A DNA stretch of 64,000 nt. Source: Gemmatimonadota bacterium. Its GTDB lineage: Bacteria; Latescibacterota; UBA2968; GCA-2709665. Below, one piece after another: positions 53,141-61,086 of this stretch. Numbering within the stretch: position 1 is the first letter of the stretch; every line of letters starts with the position of its first letter. Location: contig JAPPFJ010000035.1 in the NCBI GenBank assembly GCA_028877215.1, positions 372,001-436,000 on the forward strand. The letters are read 5' to 3'. The position numbers and the translations under genes were made by a program. A model generated the notes under the pieces. The model did not search any database. It saw only the letters and a list, made by a program, of their open reading frames with translations, and was not told the origin of the DNA.

Positions 53141-53172
53141 CTCTCGCCTGCAGAGCGACTCTATCAACGGAC
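53141..53172. repeat. Right end of the CCGTTGAAAAAGTC element
   Basis: CTCGCCTGCAGAGCGAC followed by (C)TATCAACGGAC matches the right end of the element at 58347-58496. Only this end is present here, just after the fusion-enzyme stop codon. Confidence 0.5.
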
Positions 53173-53174
53173 GG

Positions 53175-54005
53175 TTACGGAACGACTCCCTCCTCGCGCA
53201 GAAAGTGTTCGACCTCCGCCCAGAATGCCGGCCAGTCGGGAGGACAGTTGTTGTGCCCGGCCTCGTAGGCGATGAGACGGGCGCGTCTGGCCGCCTTTTG
53301 AAGCGCGACGCCGTGGCTGAACGGGATCAGGGAATCCCTTGTTCCGTGCGCAATGAGAACGGGACCGGGATAGTTCCTCAGTGTCTTCAGATTGTTGAAT
53401 GGGTCGCGGGCGAAGAACGGGGGGACGAAGAATTTCTCCGCGGCCATGGCATTGACGCTCTTGAAGGTGGAAATCAGCACCAGCGCGGCGGGCGGGCGTT
53501 TGGCCGCGAGCGCGCACGCCACGCCTCCGCCGAGGGAGCGGCCCAGGATTACGATCCGGTCCGCGTCTACGTCTTCCCGGGCCGCCAGCATATCGTACGC
53601 GGCCACGAAGGCTTCGGTGACGCTGGCCTGGGTCGGCGAGCCCTCGGACCGTCCGTAGCCGGGGTATTCGACGAGCAGGACGGCGAATCCCAGACGCCTT
53701 AGCGCCCCCATTTCGCCGACCCAGTGGTCGATGAGTTCCGCGTTTCCGTGGGCGACGATGACCGCCGGAGCGGGGCCCGCGTCCGAATCGGGCGGGAGCA
53801 GCCAGGTTTCCGTTCGGCCGGCGTTCGTTGTCAACCAGATGCGTTCGATTCCCAATGTGTCCGTCGCGTCGACCGGCGGCGTCCGGACCAGGTGGCGCGG
53901 AAATATGACGCGGCGTTGCATCAGGAATAGAACGGCGCCGTAGAAAACATAGAGCGCCATGCCGCCGAGGAGGATCCGGATCAGAATGTGGAGTTTGGAG
54001 TCCAT
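53175..54005 (-). CDS. Membrane-anchored alpha/beta hydrolase (Bem46-like)
   Basis: A 276-residue hydrolase with an N-terminal transmembrane segment (LLGGMALYVFYGAVLFLM), so the active domain faces one side of the membrane. The nucleophile elbow is ILGRSLGGGVACALAAKRP (Ser in GRSLGG), with Asp and His candidates in HGTRDSLIPFSHG and YEAGHNNCPPDW. The family is the Bem46/ABHD13-like group of serine hydrolases of unclear substrate. ATG 54005 is chosen because the terminator of the neighbouring gene (54022-54051) lies where the longer frame to 54041 would begin. The ribosome site is weak. It is the last gene of a minus-strand run with the dioxygenase. Confidence 0.8.
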   Translation of the reverse strand: MDSKLHILIRILLGGMALYVFYGAVLFLMQRRVIFPRHLVRTPPVDATDTLGIERIWLTTNAGRTETWLLPPDSDAGPAPAVIVAHGNAELIDHWVGEMGALRRLGFAVLLVEYPGYGRSEGSPTQASVTEAFVAAYDMLAAREDVDADRIVILGRSLGGGVACALAAKRPPAALVLISTFKSVNAMAAEKFFVPPFFARDPFNNLKTLRNYPGPVLIAHGTRDSLIPFSHGVALQKAARRARLIAYEAGHNNCPPDWPAFWAEVEHFLREEGVVP

Positions 54006-54021
54006 ATTTCGACTGAGGCGA

Positions 54022-54051
54022 AAAAGGCCCCGGAGGACCATCCACCGGGGC
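54022..54051 (-). terminator. Rho-independent terminator of the phytanoyl-CoA dioxygenase gene
   Basis: On the minus strand GCCCCGG and CCGGGGC form a stem with an eleven-base loop, followed by CTTTTTC. It sits just downstream of the dioxygenase gene (stop at 54085) and separates it from the hydrolase gene. Confidence 0.7.
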
Positions 54052-54084
54052 TCTTTCTAGTGGGTGCGAGAATCGTCGTGTGCG

Positions 54085-54951
54085 TCAGCAGGTGACGTCC
54101 TTGCCCTCGCTACCGAATACCGCCAGGCGATCCTGTGACGTGGTTTCTTTCACCCGCGCGGGGAAATAGTGGAATTGAAGGGCACGGCGCCGCTGTGGCG
54201 TGGTGTTGGCGGGGGTGCCGTGATGAATCAGCCCGGACCAGATGAGGCAGCCGCCGGGTTCGAGCGGGACCGCCACGACGCGGTCTCTGACCACGTGCGT
54301 ATCGCACAGTTGCCAGTCGCGGCGCTTGAAATGGACCACCGGACCCCGCAGATGCGTACCGGGTATCACCCTCATACATCCGTTTTCCGGCGTGGCGTGA
54401 TCCAGGGAAATCCACATGCTGACGATTGGCGTCCCCATCGGCAGATTGAAATAGGCGTGGTCCTGGTGCCAGGGCTTCTCACGCCCGACCAGCGGCGGTT
54501 TGAGGATGGCCTGATGGGAATAGAGCGCGGGCTCCTCGCCGATGATGCGCCCCATGATGTCCATGATCTTCGGGTGTTCGGCCACTGCGGTCAGGCGGTG
54601 GTCGTAACCCATGAAATACTGGAGCTTGCGCACGGCGTCCCACCGTTCGTCGTCCGAAAGCGTGTCCAGGGTGTCCTTGTAGCTTGATTCGAATTGAACG
54701 CCCTTAAATTCCGGATTCTTCCCTTTAATCAGATCCATGAGGCCGTCGAGCATGTTGTCGACTTCGGCGCTCGTGAACGCGTTTCTGACGGCCAGATAGC
54801 CGTTCCGATGAAAGAAATCCACGTCCGCATCGGTCGCGGCATCAAGGTTTTCGATACCTTCGTCGATTTCGTGGTATTCATAGAGGTCTTCGGTGTAGCC
54901 GCCATCGTCGACGTAATTGTCGAAGGCCACCCGCTCACGGGTCTGTTCCAT
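54085..54951 (-). CDS. Phytanoyl-CoA dioxygenase family protein (Fe(II)/2-oxoglutarate)
   Basis: A 288-residue double-stranded beta-helix dioxygenase. Metal ligands are His and Asp in KPWHQDHAYFNLP and a distal His in SGLIHHGTPAN, and RRALQFHYF supplies the 2-oxoglutarate-binding Arg. The substrate is unknown; in these bacteria the family often hydroxylates small metabolites. ATG 54951 is preferred, giving GGGGG upstream, because a TTG at 55029 would overlap the probable -10 element (see the promoter at 55029-55057). It is followed by a clear terminator. A second, different dioxygenase of the same family lies at 56223-57062. Confidence 0.85.
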   Translation of the reverse strand: MEQTRERVAFDNYVDDGGYTEDLYEYHEIDEGIENLDAATDADVDFFHRNGYLAVRNAFTSAEVDNMLDGLMDLIKGKNPEFKGVQFESSYKDTLDTLSDDERWDAVRKLQYFMGYDHRLTAVAEHPKIMDIMGRIIGEEPALYSHQAILKPPLVGREKPWHQDHAYFNLPMGTPIVSMWISLDHATPENGCMRVIPGTHLRGPVVHFKRRDWQLCDTHVVRDRVVAVPLEPGGCLIWSGLIHHGTPANTTPQRRRALQFHYFPARVKETTSQDRLAVFGSEGKDVTC

Positions 54952-55028
54952 CGGTGTTTCCCCCTGGAATCCTGCCCCGAACCTATCTGACCAGTCTTCG
55001 GCCGATTCGTCCTTTATCGATTCATTCA

Positions 55029-55057
55029 AACCTAAACCAGGCGGGCTTTTCTGTCAA
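55029..55057 (-). promoter_or_regulatory. Promoter-like elements upstream of the dioxygenase gene
   Basis: On the minus strand TTGACA (55057-55052) is followed after 17 bases by TAGGTT (55034-55029). The -35 is perfect and the -10 is poor. The distance to ATG 54951 is about 75 bases, consistent with a short leader. Confidence 0.4.
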
Positions 55058-55123
55058 CCCAAAACGGGATCACAGGGTAACCTCTTGCAATATACCGTCC
55101 GTGACCTTATCTTCCCGAAATGC

Positions 55124-55273
55124 GGTGAGAGGGGAGACGGTCGAAGAAATGCGGGTAGACGGGAGACGTAAGACGGGAGAAGAAATCATCGCCGGGTATG
55201 TAATTCCTCCTTGCCTCCGGCACGAGAAGAAATCTCACAAGGCAGGCAATCTCTAACCTCTTACGTCTCACGC
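55124..55273 (+). repeat. GAGACG interspersed element, copy D
   Basis: It begins GGTGAGAGGGGAGACGGTCG, contains GGGTAGACGGGAGACGTAAG, the AGAAGAAATCATCGCCGGGT block and the core CACGAGAAGAAATCTCACAA at 55221-55240 between TTGCCT and AGGCA, and ends CCTCTTACGTCTCACGC. It lies upstream of both flanking genes, between the divergent dioxygenase and aldo/keto reductase genes. Confidence 0.75.
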
Positions 55274-55292
55274 TTTTATCGGAGGTTCCACG

Positions 55293-56180
55293 ATGGAAAC
55301 GCGCACGCTTGGCAGGACGGACATGGAGGTGACCCGCCTTGGGTTCGGCGGCGCCAGGATCGGACTTGAAGACGTGGACCCTGAGCGGGTCGGGCGATTG
55401 CTGAATCGTGTGCTGGACGACGGGATCACGCTGATCGACACGGCGGCGTGCTATCACAACAGCGAGGAGCTGATAGGGCGGCACATCGGCGATCGGCGGG
55501 ACGAATACGTGCTGGCGACCAAGTGCGGCCACGTGACCGGTGACGCAACCGGGGAGCCGTGGTCGGGTGAGGTGATCGATGAAAGCATCGACCGGTCGCT
55601 GAAACGGCTGAGGACGGATCACGTGGACCTTGTCCAGCTTCACACGTGTTCGGCCGACGTACTCAGGACGGGGGAGGCCGTTGACGCGGTGATGCGGGCG
55701 AAGGACGCGGGCAAGACGCGGTACGTAGGATACAGCGGCGACGGCGAGGACGCGCTGGTGGCGATCCGCATGGGGGTATTCAGCACGCTGCAGACGTCGT
55801 TCAACCTGGTGGACCAGAAAGGACGCGCCGACGTATTGCCGGAGGCGCAGGATGCGGGGATGGGCGTGATCGTCAAACGCCCGATCGCCAACGGAGCGAT
55901 CGGCAAGTCCGCGTCGCCGTACGGTTACGCCGATGCGTACTGGGAGCGGGCGCAGCAACTCGAGATTCCGGATGGGGCCCCGGAGGATCCCATCGAACTA
56001 TCCCTGCGTTTTACGCTTTCGCAGGCGGCTGTCGACACGGCGATCGTGGGGACCACGAATCCGGATCACGCGCGGAATAACCTGGCGCTGACGGCAAGGG
56101 GCCCCCTCGCGGACCCTGTACTGGAGGCGTTCTACGGACAGTTCGATGCGCTGGGAGCGGAGTGGAATTCGCTGACGTAG
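55293..56180 (+). CDS. Aldo/keto reductase
   Basis: A 295-residue NADPH-dependent AKR TIM barrel. METRTLGRTDMEVTRLGFGG opens it. The catalytic tetrad is Asp and Tyr in LIDTAACYHNSE, Lys in VLATKCGH and His in LVQLHTCSAD. It reduces aldehydes or sugar ketones. ATG 55293 follows GGAGG by eight bases. It stands between a divergent dioxygenase gene and a convergent one, with repeat copy D immediately upstream, so its promoter lies in or near that element. Confidence 0.92.
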   Translation: METRTLGRTDMEVTRLGFGGARIGLEDVDPERVGRLLNRVLDDGITLIDTAACYHNSEELIGRHIGDRRDEYVLATKCGHVTGDATGEPWSGEVIDESIDRSLKRLRTDHVDLVQLHTCSADVLRTGEAVDAVMRAKDAGKTRYVGYSGDGEDALVAIRMGVFSTLQTSFNLVDQKGRADVLPEAQDAGMGVIVKRPIANGAIGKSASPYGYADAYWERAQQLEIPDGAPEDPIELSLRFTLSQAAVDTAIVGTTNPDHARNNLALTARGPLADPVLEAFYGQFDALGAEWNSLT

Positions 56181-56222
56181 AGCACGCGTGAGGTCCGCCT
56201 CAATCCAATCTCGAACGGACGC

Positions 56223-57062
56223 CTACCGGCGATCCCACCGGCTGGGGTTGATTCCCGGCGCTTCGCTGGCCATATTGGCCGGTTTGTTCCCGCCGTGGAA
56301 GTCCCAGTGGCGGGTGTTCGGATCCGCGAACAGGGGGCGTACGGAATCTGGCAGGGCGGAGAGATCGGCCTCGTCCCACGCGGGGACTTCGTCGATGGGC
56401 CCCGCCCAGGCGGGACGGTAGGCGATGGCGAGCATTTCACGTGCGTGGGCGCCGGTGTTCGGGAAGTTCCCGTGAAAGACCTTGTGGTTGATCAAAACGG
56501 CGCCGCCGGATTCAACGGGGACCATCACCTGTTCGGGATGGTCCTCGTAGCGTTTATATGGGTTGGCGTCCGCGTGCATGGACAGATGAGAGCGGGGGAT
56601 CACGCGAAAGGGCGAGACATCTCGGGTGAGATCGTCCAGATAATAGAGTACCCTCACCATGAACGGCACGCTGCCGCCGTAACCGAAGATCTGTGAACCG
56701 TAGGGTTGCCCGTCGGTATGGAGACTGATGCCGGGATGGCCGGGCTCGGAGCGGGCGTACGTGCAGGACATGAAGATGGTCTCGCCGCCGAAGAGTTCGT
56801 TCAGAAAGGCGAGTGTGGGAGGATGGGCGATGAGGTCGGTAATGGGACCGCCGTTGAACTGCAGGTTCGGACAGACCTGCTGGTGGACGCTGTAGTCCAC
56901 CGGGCGGGTCTCCAGCCTGGCGGTTTCCGCTTTGAGCCGGGCAACGTGTCCTGGCGCAAGCAGATCCGGCAGGACAACGTATCCGTCGAGTTCGATCTGC
57001 CGGATGCGTTCGCCCAGCGTGAGCCTGGACCATTCCCTGTCGTCGACGCGGACGGCGTCCAT
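56223..57062 (-). CDS. Phytanoyl-CoA dioxygenase family protein (second copy, different subgroup)
   Basis: A 279-residue Fe(II)/2-oxoglutarate-type protein. ISLHTDGQPYGSQIFGYGG gives the His-x-Asp metal ligands, NHKVFHGNFPNTG the distal His, and REMLAIAYRP the Arg of the co-substrate site. DGYVVLPDLLAPGHVARLK is the usual N-terminal helix. Substrate unknown. ATG 57062 follows GAGGGG. The enolase-family gene (57153-58220) lies 91 bases upstream on the same strand and may be cotranscribed. Confidence 0.85.
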   Translation of the reverse strand: MDAVRVDDREWSRLTLGERIRQIELDGYVVLPDLLAPGHVARLKAETARLETRPVDYSVHQQVCPNLQFNGGPITDLIAHPPTLAFLNELFGGETIFMSCTYARSEPGHPGISLHTDGQPYGSQIFGYGGSVPFMVRVLYYLDDLTRDVSPFRVIPRSHLSMHADANPYKRYEDHPEQVMVPVESGGAVLINHKVFHGNFPNTGAHAREMLAIAYRPAWAGPIDEVPAWDEADLSALPDSVRPLFADPNTRHWDFHGGNKPANMASEAPGINPSRWDRR

Positions 57063-57152
57063 GCCTCACCCCTCAGTTCGGATTGGAATCCAAGGCGATA
57101 TATGCGGCCGTGTCCTGCACCGGCGCGAGACGGATTTCGGACCGCATGAGGA

Positions 57153-58220
57153 TCAGACCCGGTACTTTTCGATCTTGAATTCGTCGACTTCCACGCCAAG
57201 ACCGGGCCCGAGGGGAACCTTCAACTGTCCGTTTTCGAACCTGAACGGTTCGGCGAGAACGTCGTCGACCAGACCGTGGTAGCACGTGTCGTTGGGCCCC
57301 GAGAAGTTGGGCGTGGCGGCGGCGATATGGGTGATCGCGGCGGTCTTGAGGCCCAGGTCGTGCGAACAGTGCATCAGGCACGGCACGTTCCACGGCTCCG
57401 CCGCGTCGGCGATCTTCCTGACACGAAGGAGCGCGCCTGCGGCCGGGGTATCGGGCATCAGAGAGTCGGCGCATCCTGCCTCGAGAAAGGGCCGGATGCT
57501 GCCGGGCAGGGCCACGCCGCCGTTCACGAGGATATGAGTGCCCACTTCGGCCCTCACGCATGCGAGCGTTTCCATATGTTCCGTGTCGCACGGGTCTTCG
57601 AAGTGCCTGACGCCCAGGTCAGCCATTTTCTTCATGATCTCCAGCGTCTCTCCCGGGGGATATCCGCCGTTTGCGTCGGGCCGGAATGCGGCTTCGTCCC
57701 CTATCTCCTTACAGGCCGCTTCGGCGATGGCCAGGTCCTGCGTGGGGTCATTGCCGGCCTTTGTCTTGATGACGCGGAACCCCCACCGGTCGATGTATTC
57801 ACGGGCCGTGGCGGCCGACTGCTCCGGCTCTTTCAGTCCCATGCATGCGGTGAAGTCCACTTCGGTGCGTACAATGCCGCCCATGAGCCGGCAGAGGGGC
57901 AGCCCCGCGTGTTTTCCGAGGAGGTCCCAGAGCGCCATTTCGACCCCGGACATCGGGCCCCTCGGGATGCCTGCACGATCCATCAGGCCGATTGCCTTTT
58001 CGACGTCGGAAATATGGGTTCCGGCAAGAACCGTGTTTGGGTCCGTCGCGAAGCCGCCGGTGCCCTCGCCCCAACCCACGAGTCCCGAGTCGCTTTCGAT
58101 CCTGACGATGAGCCCGGTGCCGCCGAGGGTGCCGCCCCCATCGCCGCGGCCCACGTACGGCCCGACCGGCGCGGCGTAGGGGACGCTGACCGTGTTCGCC
58201 GTGATGTTTTTGATAATCAT
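57153..58220 (-). CDS. Enolase-superfamily enzyme (muconate lactonizing-like) with an atypical third metal ligand
   Basis: A 355-residue mandelate racemase/muconate lactonizing-family protein. IKTKAGNDPTQDLA gives Lys152 and Lys154 (KxK base). RPDANGGYPPGE supplies Asp182 and RHFEDPCDTEHM supplies Glu208. The third ligand, normally Glu or Asp in an ADE-like motif, falls in ILVNGGVA, where Asn233 and Gly are seen. The family dehydrates or racemises sugar and aromatic acids. ATG 58220 opens MIIKNITANTVSVP. It is upstream of the dioxygenase gene on the same strand; the substrate is unknown. Confidence 0.8.
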   Translation of the reverse strand: MIIKNITANTVSVPYAAPVGPYVGRGDGGGTLGGTGLIVRIESDSGLVGWGEGTGGFATDPNTVLAGTHISDVEKAIGLMDRAGIPRGPMSGVEMALWDLLGKHAGLPLCRLMGGIVRTEVDFTACMGLKEPEQSAATAREYIDRWGFRVIKTKAGNDPTQDLAIAEAACKEIGDEAAFRPDANGGYPPGETLEIMKKMADLGVRHFEDPCDTEHMETLACVRAEVGTHILVNGGVALPGSIRPFLEAGCADSLMPDTPAAGALLRVRKIADAAEPWNVPCLMHCSHDLGLKTAAITHIAAATPNFSGPNDTCYHGLVDDVLAEPFRFENGQLKVPLGPGLGVEVDEFKIEKYRV

Positions 58221-58346
58221 CGCATGTTTCCTCGTGGACGAAAACGCTATGTTCTCACGTAGGCGGAACGGGCTGACGTCTCAAGTGACAATCTGAAAGA
58301 AACGTCAAAGGTCGAATCTCCGCAAAGCCTTTGTCACTCGATCTTA

Positions 58347-58496
58347 GCAGCCCGTTGAAAAAGTCCATCCGGGCTGCGTCCGGCCCTTGCGGTCGAAATA
58401 CTGCGTTGCGCTCCCTCGCCGAATCGCAGGATGGGACTCGGTCGCGCGCCTTGTCTTCGACCTCGCCTGCAGAGCGACCTTATCAACGGACTGCCC
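58347..58496. repeat. 150-bp element with CCGTTGAAAAAGTC terminal inverted repeats
   Basis: The left end GCAGCCCGTTGAAAAAGTC and the right end (inverted GCAGTCCGTTGATAAGGTC, 58476-58494) agree at 16 of 19 positions. The interior (GCGTTGCGCTCCCTCGCCGA) is non-coding. A solo right end is at 53141-53172. It fits a MITE-like, non-autonomous element. Confidence 0.65.
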
Positions 58497-58507
58497 GGCT
58501 CAGGCAA

Positions 58508-58945
58508 TCATTCGGTCGTCGTGCAGCTTGCGGCGATGTGCCCCTTGATCTTGCCCGTCATCTCGTCCGCGGGATTCTTACGTGTCAGGGTTTCCACGAC
58601 CGATTTCTTCGCCGGATCGATGAGCAGGACCAGGCCCGTCTTGTTGTTGGCCTTGAACGGCCCCTCGAACCCGAGCGCGGCGGCAAGAAGGCGGGACTGG
58701 GAGGTGCGCTTCGCGTCGGTCACGTCGAGCTCGAGAAAGAGGACAGGCTTGTCCGCAAGAGAGGTCCTGACCTCATCGAGGACGGGAATCAGCGCCGTGC
58801 AGGCGCCGCACCAGTCGGCGTGTACCTTCACGACATACAGGGCGGGATCGCCATCGCCCGGCACCTCCACAGCGCCCGCGAGGCTGGATCCGGCTATCAG
58901 AAAGAACGAAAGGGCTGCGAGGGAAAGCGTGTTTCGGATGCGCAT
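58508..58945 (-). CDS. Exported thioredoxin-fold protein
   Basis: A 145-residue protein with a signal peptide (NTLSLAALSFFLIAGSSLAGA) and a thioredoxin domain with YVVKVHADWCGACTALIPVL (redox Cys pair WCGAC). LFLELDVTDAKRTSQSRLLAAALG is part of the fold. It is shorter than TlpA and lacks a lipobox. It probably reduces or isomerises disulfides outside the cytoplasm. ATG 58945 is preferred, with GGAG eight bases upstream; a start at 59002 would be longer. It is separated from the enolase gene by the element at 58347-58496. Confidence 0.8.
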   Translation of the reverse strand: MRIRNTLSLAALSFFLIAGSSLAGAVEVPGDGDPALYVVKVHADWCGACTALIPVLDEVRTSLADKPVLFLELDVTDAKRTSQSRLLAAALGFEGPFKANNKTGLVLLIDPAKKSVVETLTRKNPADEMTGKIKGHIAASCTTTE

Positions 58946-59275
58946 GGAACAACTCCTTTGAAACGGCATGAAAAAGGACCAGGCCGGCGGCGGCCCGAAC
59001 ACAGGACGCTCGCCTTGCCTGGACGGTCATCGGAATGGACGCATTGCCGCGCCCCGGTCCCCTCACTGGGGTCGGAAGGGTCGGCAGGTATCCGCGCCGG
59101 ACGGCCTGACGTCTGTCAGGTTGCATTCCGAAGAGTCGACGGGTCACCGCGACTGATGCCATATATACGACCGTCACCTGGCGCGGGTTCCCTGAAACCA
59201 CGGAAGAACGTCTGGGTCGATTCCTGTATTCGATCGGTGCCGCCGCGAATGGGTTCAATCTCGCACACCCTTAGC

Positions 59276-59402
59276 TGCTCCCTGAGCCTGCGGTCCCTGA
59301 GCTTGTCGAAGGGTCGAAGGGTCGGCGAAGGGCAACGACCGGGAATGGCAGCGCGGGCATTTCGACATTTCGACAAGCTCAATGCAGGCATGCTCAATGA
59401 AC
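59276..59402. repeat. CCTGAGCTTGTCGAA palindromic element, copy 1
   Basis: Left arm GCTCCCTGAGCCTGCGGTCC and CCTGAGCTTGTCGAAGGGTC; right arm CATTTCGACAAGCTCAATGC and GCATGCTCAATGA. The GAGCTTGTCGAA of the left arm is the reverse complement of TTCGACAAGCTC of the right. Copy 2 is at 60822-60956. Confidence 0.65.
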
Positions 59403-59518
59403 GCGCTGCGAAAATGCACGTCCAGGAGGCGCGAAAAATGTCGGCGTTTTATCGCTCCCGGCTATATATTGAATGAAATGGCCTTTACAACTTCGTTTGA
59501 CTTAAGGAGGTAGATATC

Positions 59519-59535
59519 GGTACGATTTTCGTACC
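59519..59535. promoter_or_regulatory. GGTACGA-TTT-TCGTACC hairpin upstream of the VOC gene
   Basis: A perfect seven-base-pair inverted repeat with a three-base loop, 80 bases before the ATG at 59615, preceded by AAGGAGG-like text. It could be an operator or an mRNA hairpin. Confidence 0.35.
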
Positions 59536-59614
59536 AACTGCAATCGTTGGCGCTTTTTCGGGAGTTGATTCGATTCCATCCTCACCGTCACCGGCTTTCA
59601 GGGAGTGAAGAGAC

Positions 59615-60079
59615 ATGGGCATTGTAATGGGGCACCACCATGGATTTACCGTATCGGACCTGGATCGTTCGGTTGCGTTCTACCGGGACCTGCTCGGGAT
59701 GGAACTGGTGCGGATATCCGAGCGCAAGGACCTGCCTTCGTACGATACGATTCTGGGTTACGATCGGGTCCATCTGAATATTGCGATTCTTCGGCATCCC
59801 GTGAACGAGTTTATACTCGAACTCGTTCAATACGTTCATCCGGAGGTCGAGGCGCGACCCCAGGAGAACCGGTATCTTGGCGCATCTCACGTGGCGTTCG
59901 AAGTGGACGACGTGGACGCGATGCACGCTCGACTAAAAAAGGCGGGTTTCGGTTCGATCAATCCGCCCACGGACGTGGACCGCGACGGCGTGGTGGTTGC
60001 CCGCGCGATGTATGCATTGGATCCGGACGGGATCAGCATCGAGATGTTCCAGGAGTTCGAGGACGTAATCAAGAGATGA
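59615..60079 (+). CDS. VOC (glyoxalase/dioxygenase) family protein
   Basis: A 154-residue vicinal oxygen chelate protein made of paired beta-alpha-beta-beta-beta modules. HHHGFTVSDLDRSVAFYRDLLGM is the first metal-ligand region, followed by HVAFEVDDVDAMHARLK (second module) and PDGISIEMFQEFED (Glu ligand). It probably isomerises or cleaves a small metabolite such as a lactoylglutathione-like adduct or a catechol. The ATG at 59615 is preceded by GGGAG about ten bases upstream. The repeat at 60088-60201 begins nine bases after its stop codon. Confidence 0.88.
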   Translation: MGIVMGHHHGFTVSDLDRSVAFYRDLLGMELVRISERKDLPSYDTILGYDRVHLNIAILRHPVNEFILELVQYVHPEVEARPQENRYLGASHVAFEVDDVDAMHARLKKAGFGSINPPTDVDRDGVVVARAMYALDPDGISIEMFQEFEDVIKR

Positions 60080-60087
60080 GTGAAACA

Positions 60088-60201
60088 AGGGGAGACGGGA
60101 GAGGTAAGACGGTAGAAGAAATCATCGCTCGGTATGTCGTTCTTCCTCGCCTCCGGCACGAGAAGAAACCTCACAAGGCAGGCAGACTCTACCCTCCCTT
60201 G
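60088..60201 (+). repeat. GAGACG interspersed element, copy E
   Basis: GGGGAGACGGGAGAGGTAAG, AGAAGAAATCATCGCTCGGT, the core CACGAGAAGAAACCTCACAA at 60157-60176 between TCGCCT and AGGCA, and a truncated right arm. It fits exactly between the stop codons of two convergent genes, suggesting a transcription-end role. Confidence 0.75.
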
Positions 60202-60798
60202 CTATTTTGATATCCTGAGCAGTTCCTGCGGTCCGTCGGGATTCGCCACGCGGACCGCGTGCCCGAGATTGAGGTCCTGAATCCGGGCGATTTTGTTTTC
60301 GATTGTCTTGGGCTCGCGGTCGTAGAAGCCGAGAATCAGCCGTCCGTCATCTTTCACGCTATCGTAAGCGCGTCGGAGCAAATCGATCCGGTCCTGGCGG
60401 TCGAACGCGAAGTTGTCCCAGACGGCCCAATAGACGAAATCGTACTTTCCTGGAAGACCCTGAGCGTCGATTTCGCCCAGCCGCTCCGCGGGAAGACGTG
60501 CGAAATGGTCTCCCTGCGAGGGAAAGAACCTGGCGACGTCCCGAGCCCTGTCCGCGCTGGAGTCGATACCGAACGGCGTGAGCGCGTGATCGGACCATTC
60601 CAGGAGGCACCGCAGGAGGAAACCGTTGGCGCATCCGATATCCAGCACGGTTCCCGGGCGATGGATCTCGGATGCGATGAACGATCGCGCCCGCCTCCAG
60701 GTCTCGAAGGACGGGCCGTCGACGCAGCTTCCGTTCAGAACGAACCTGAGGAGGCCGGGGTCTGTGTCGAGGCTGGCGAGGTCGATCGTGTCGGTCAT
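60202..60798 (-). CDS. Class I SAM-dependent methyltransferase
   Basis: A 198-residue Rossmann-fold methyltransferase. Motif I is TVLDIGCANGFLL near residues 49-61, the following acid is in PFGIDSSADRA, and motif IV is in KYDFVYWAVWD. DGRLILGFYDRE is the post-I strand. The substrate is unknown. The ATG at 60798 begins MTDTIDLASLDTDPG. It is a convergent neighbour of the VOC gene, with copy E between their stops. A second repeat (60822-60956) lies upstream, so its promoter must be close to or within that element. Confidence 0.85.
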   Translation of the reverse strand: MTDTIDLASLDTDPGLLRFVLNGSCVDGPSFETWRRARSFIASEIHRPGTVLDIGCANGFLLRCLLEWSDHALTPFGIDSSADRARDVARFFPSQGDHFARLPAERLGEIDAQGLPGKYDFVYWAVWDNFAFDRQDRIDLLRRAYDSVKDDGRLILGFYDREPKTIENKIARIQDLNLGHAVRVANPDGPQELLRISK

Positions 60799-60821
60799 CG
60801 ATATTTCTCTAAGACTTGAGC

Positions 60822-60956
60822 CGCTCCCTGAGCCTGTCGAAGAGTCGGCGAAGGCAATTGAACAGCACCGGGCTATGCATCCATAGGCTGTTCAAGGGTT
60901 ACGAAACGCGTGCATTTCGACATTTCGACAAGCTCAATGCAGGCATGCTCAATGAC
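60822..60956. repeat. CCTGAGCCTGTCGAA palindromic element, copy 2
   Basis: GCTCCCTGAGCCTGTCGAAG and GTCGGCGAAGG on the left and GCATTTCGACATTTCGACAA then GCTCAATGCAGGCATGC on the right match copy 1 at 59276-59402, while the middle differs. It lies upstream of the methyltransferase gene. Confidence 0.65.
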
Positions 60957-61086
60957 CACGTTTCGGAAAACTCCACGAACAGCGACGCATCCAATAGGGA
61001 TAAATCAGCAGGAGAGTGGTGATGCGTTTTCGTGACAAGCTCCCAAGAGGCAAATCTGCCGGGTTTTTTGTCTCCCGTCGCGAATG

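Larger units (their letters stand above)
58946..59614. other. Intergenic region with a repeat and a hairpin
   Basis: No gene is visible in 669 bases. It contains the CCTGAGC element (59276-59402), an AT-rich stretch near 59460-59500 and the perfect hairpin at 59519-59535, and it probably holds the promoter of the VOC gene. Confidence 0.4.
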
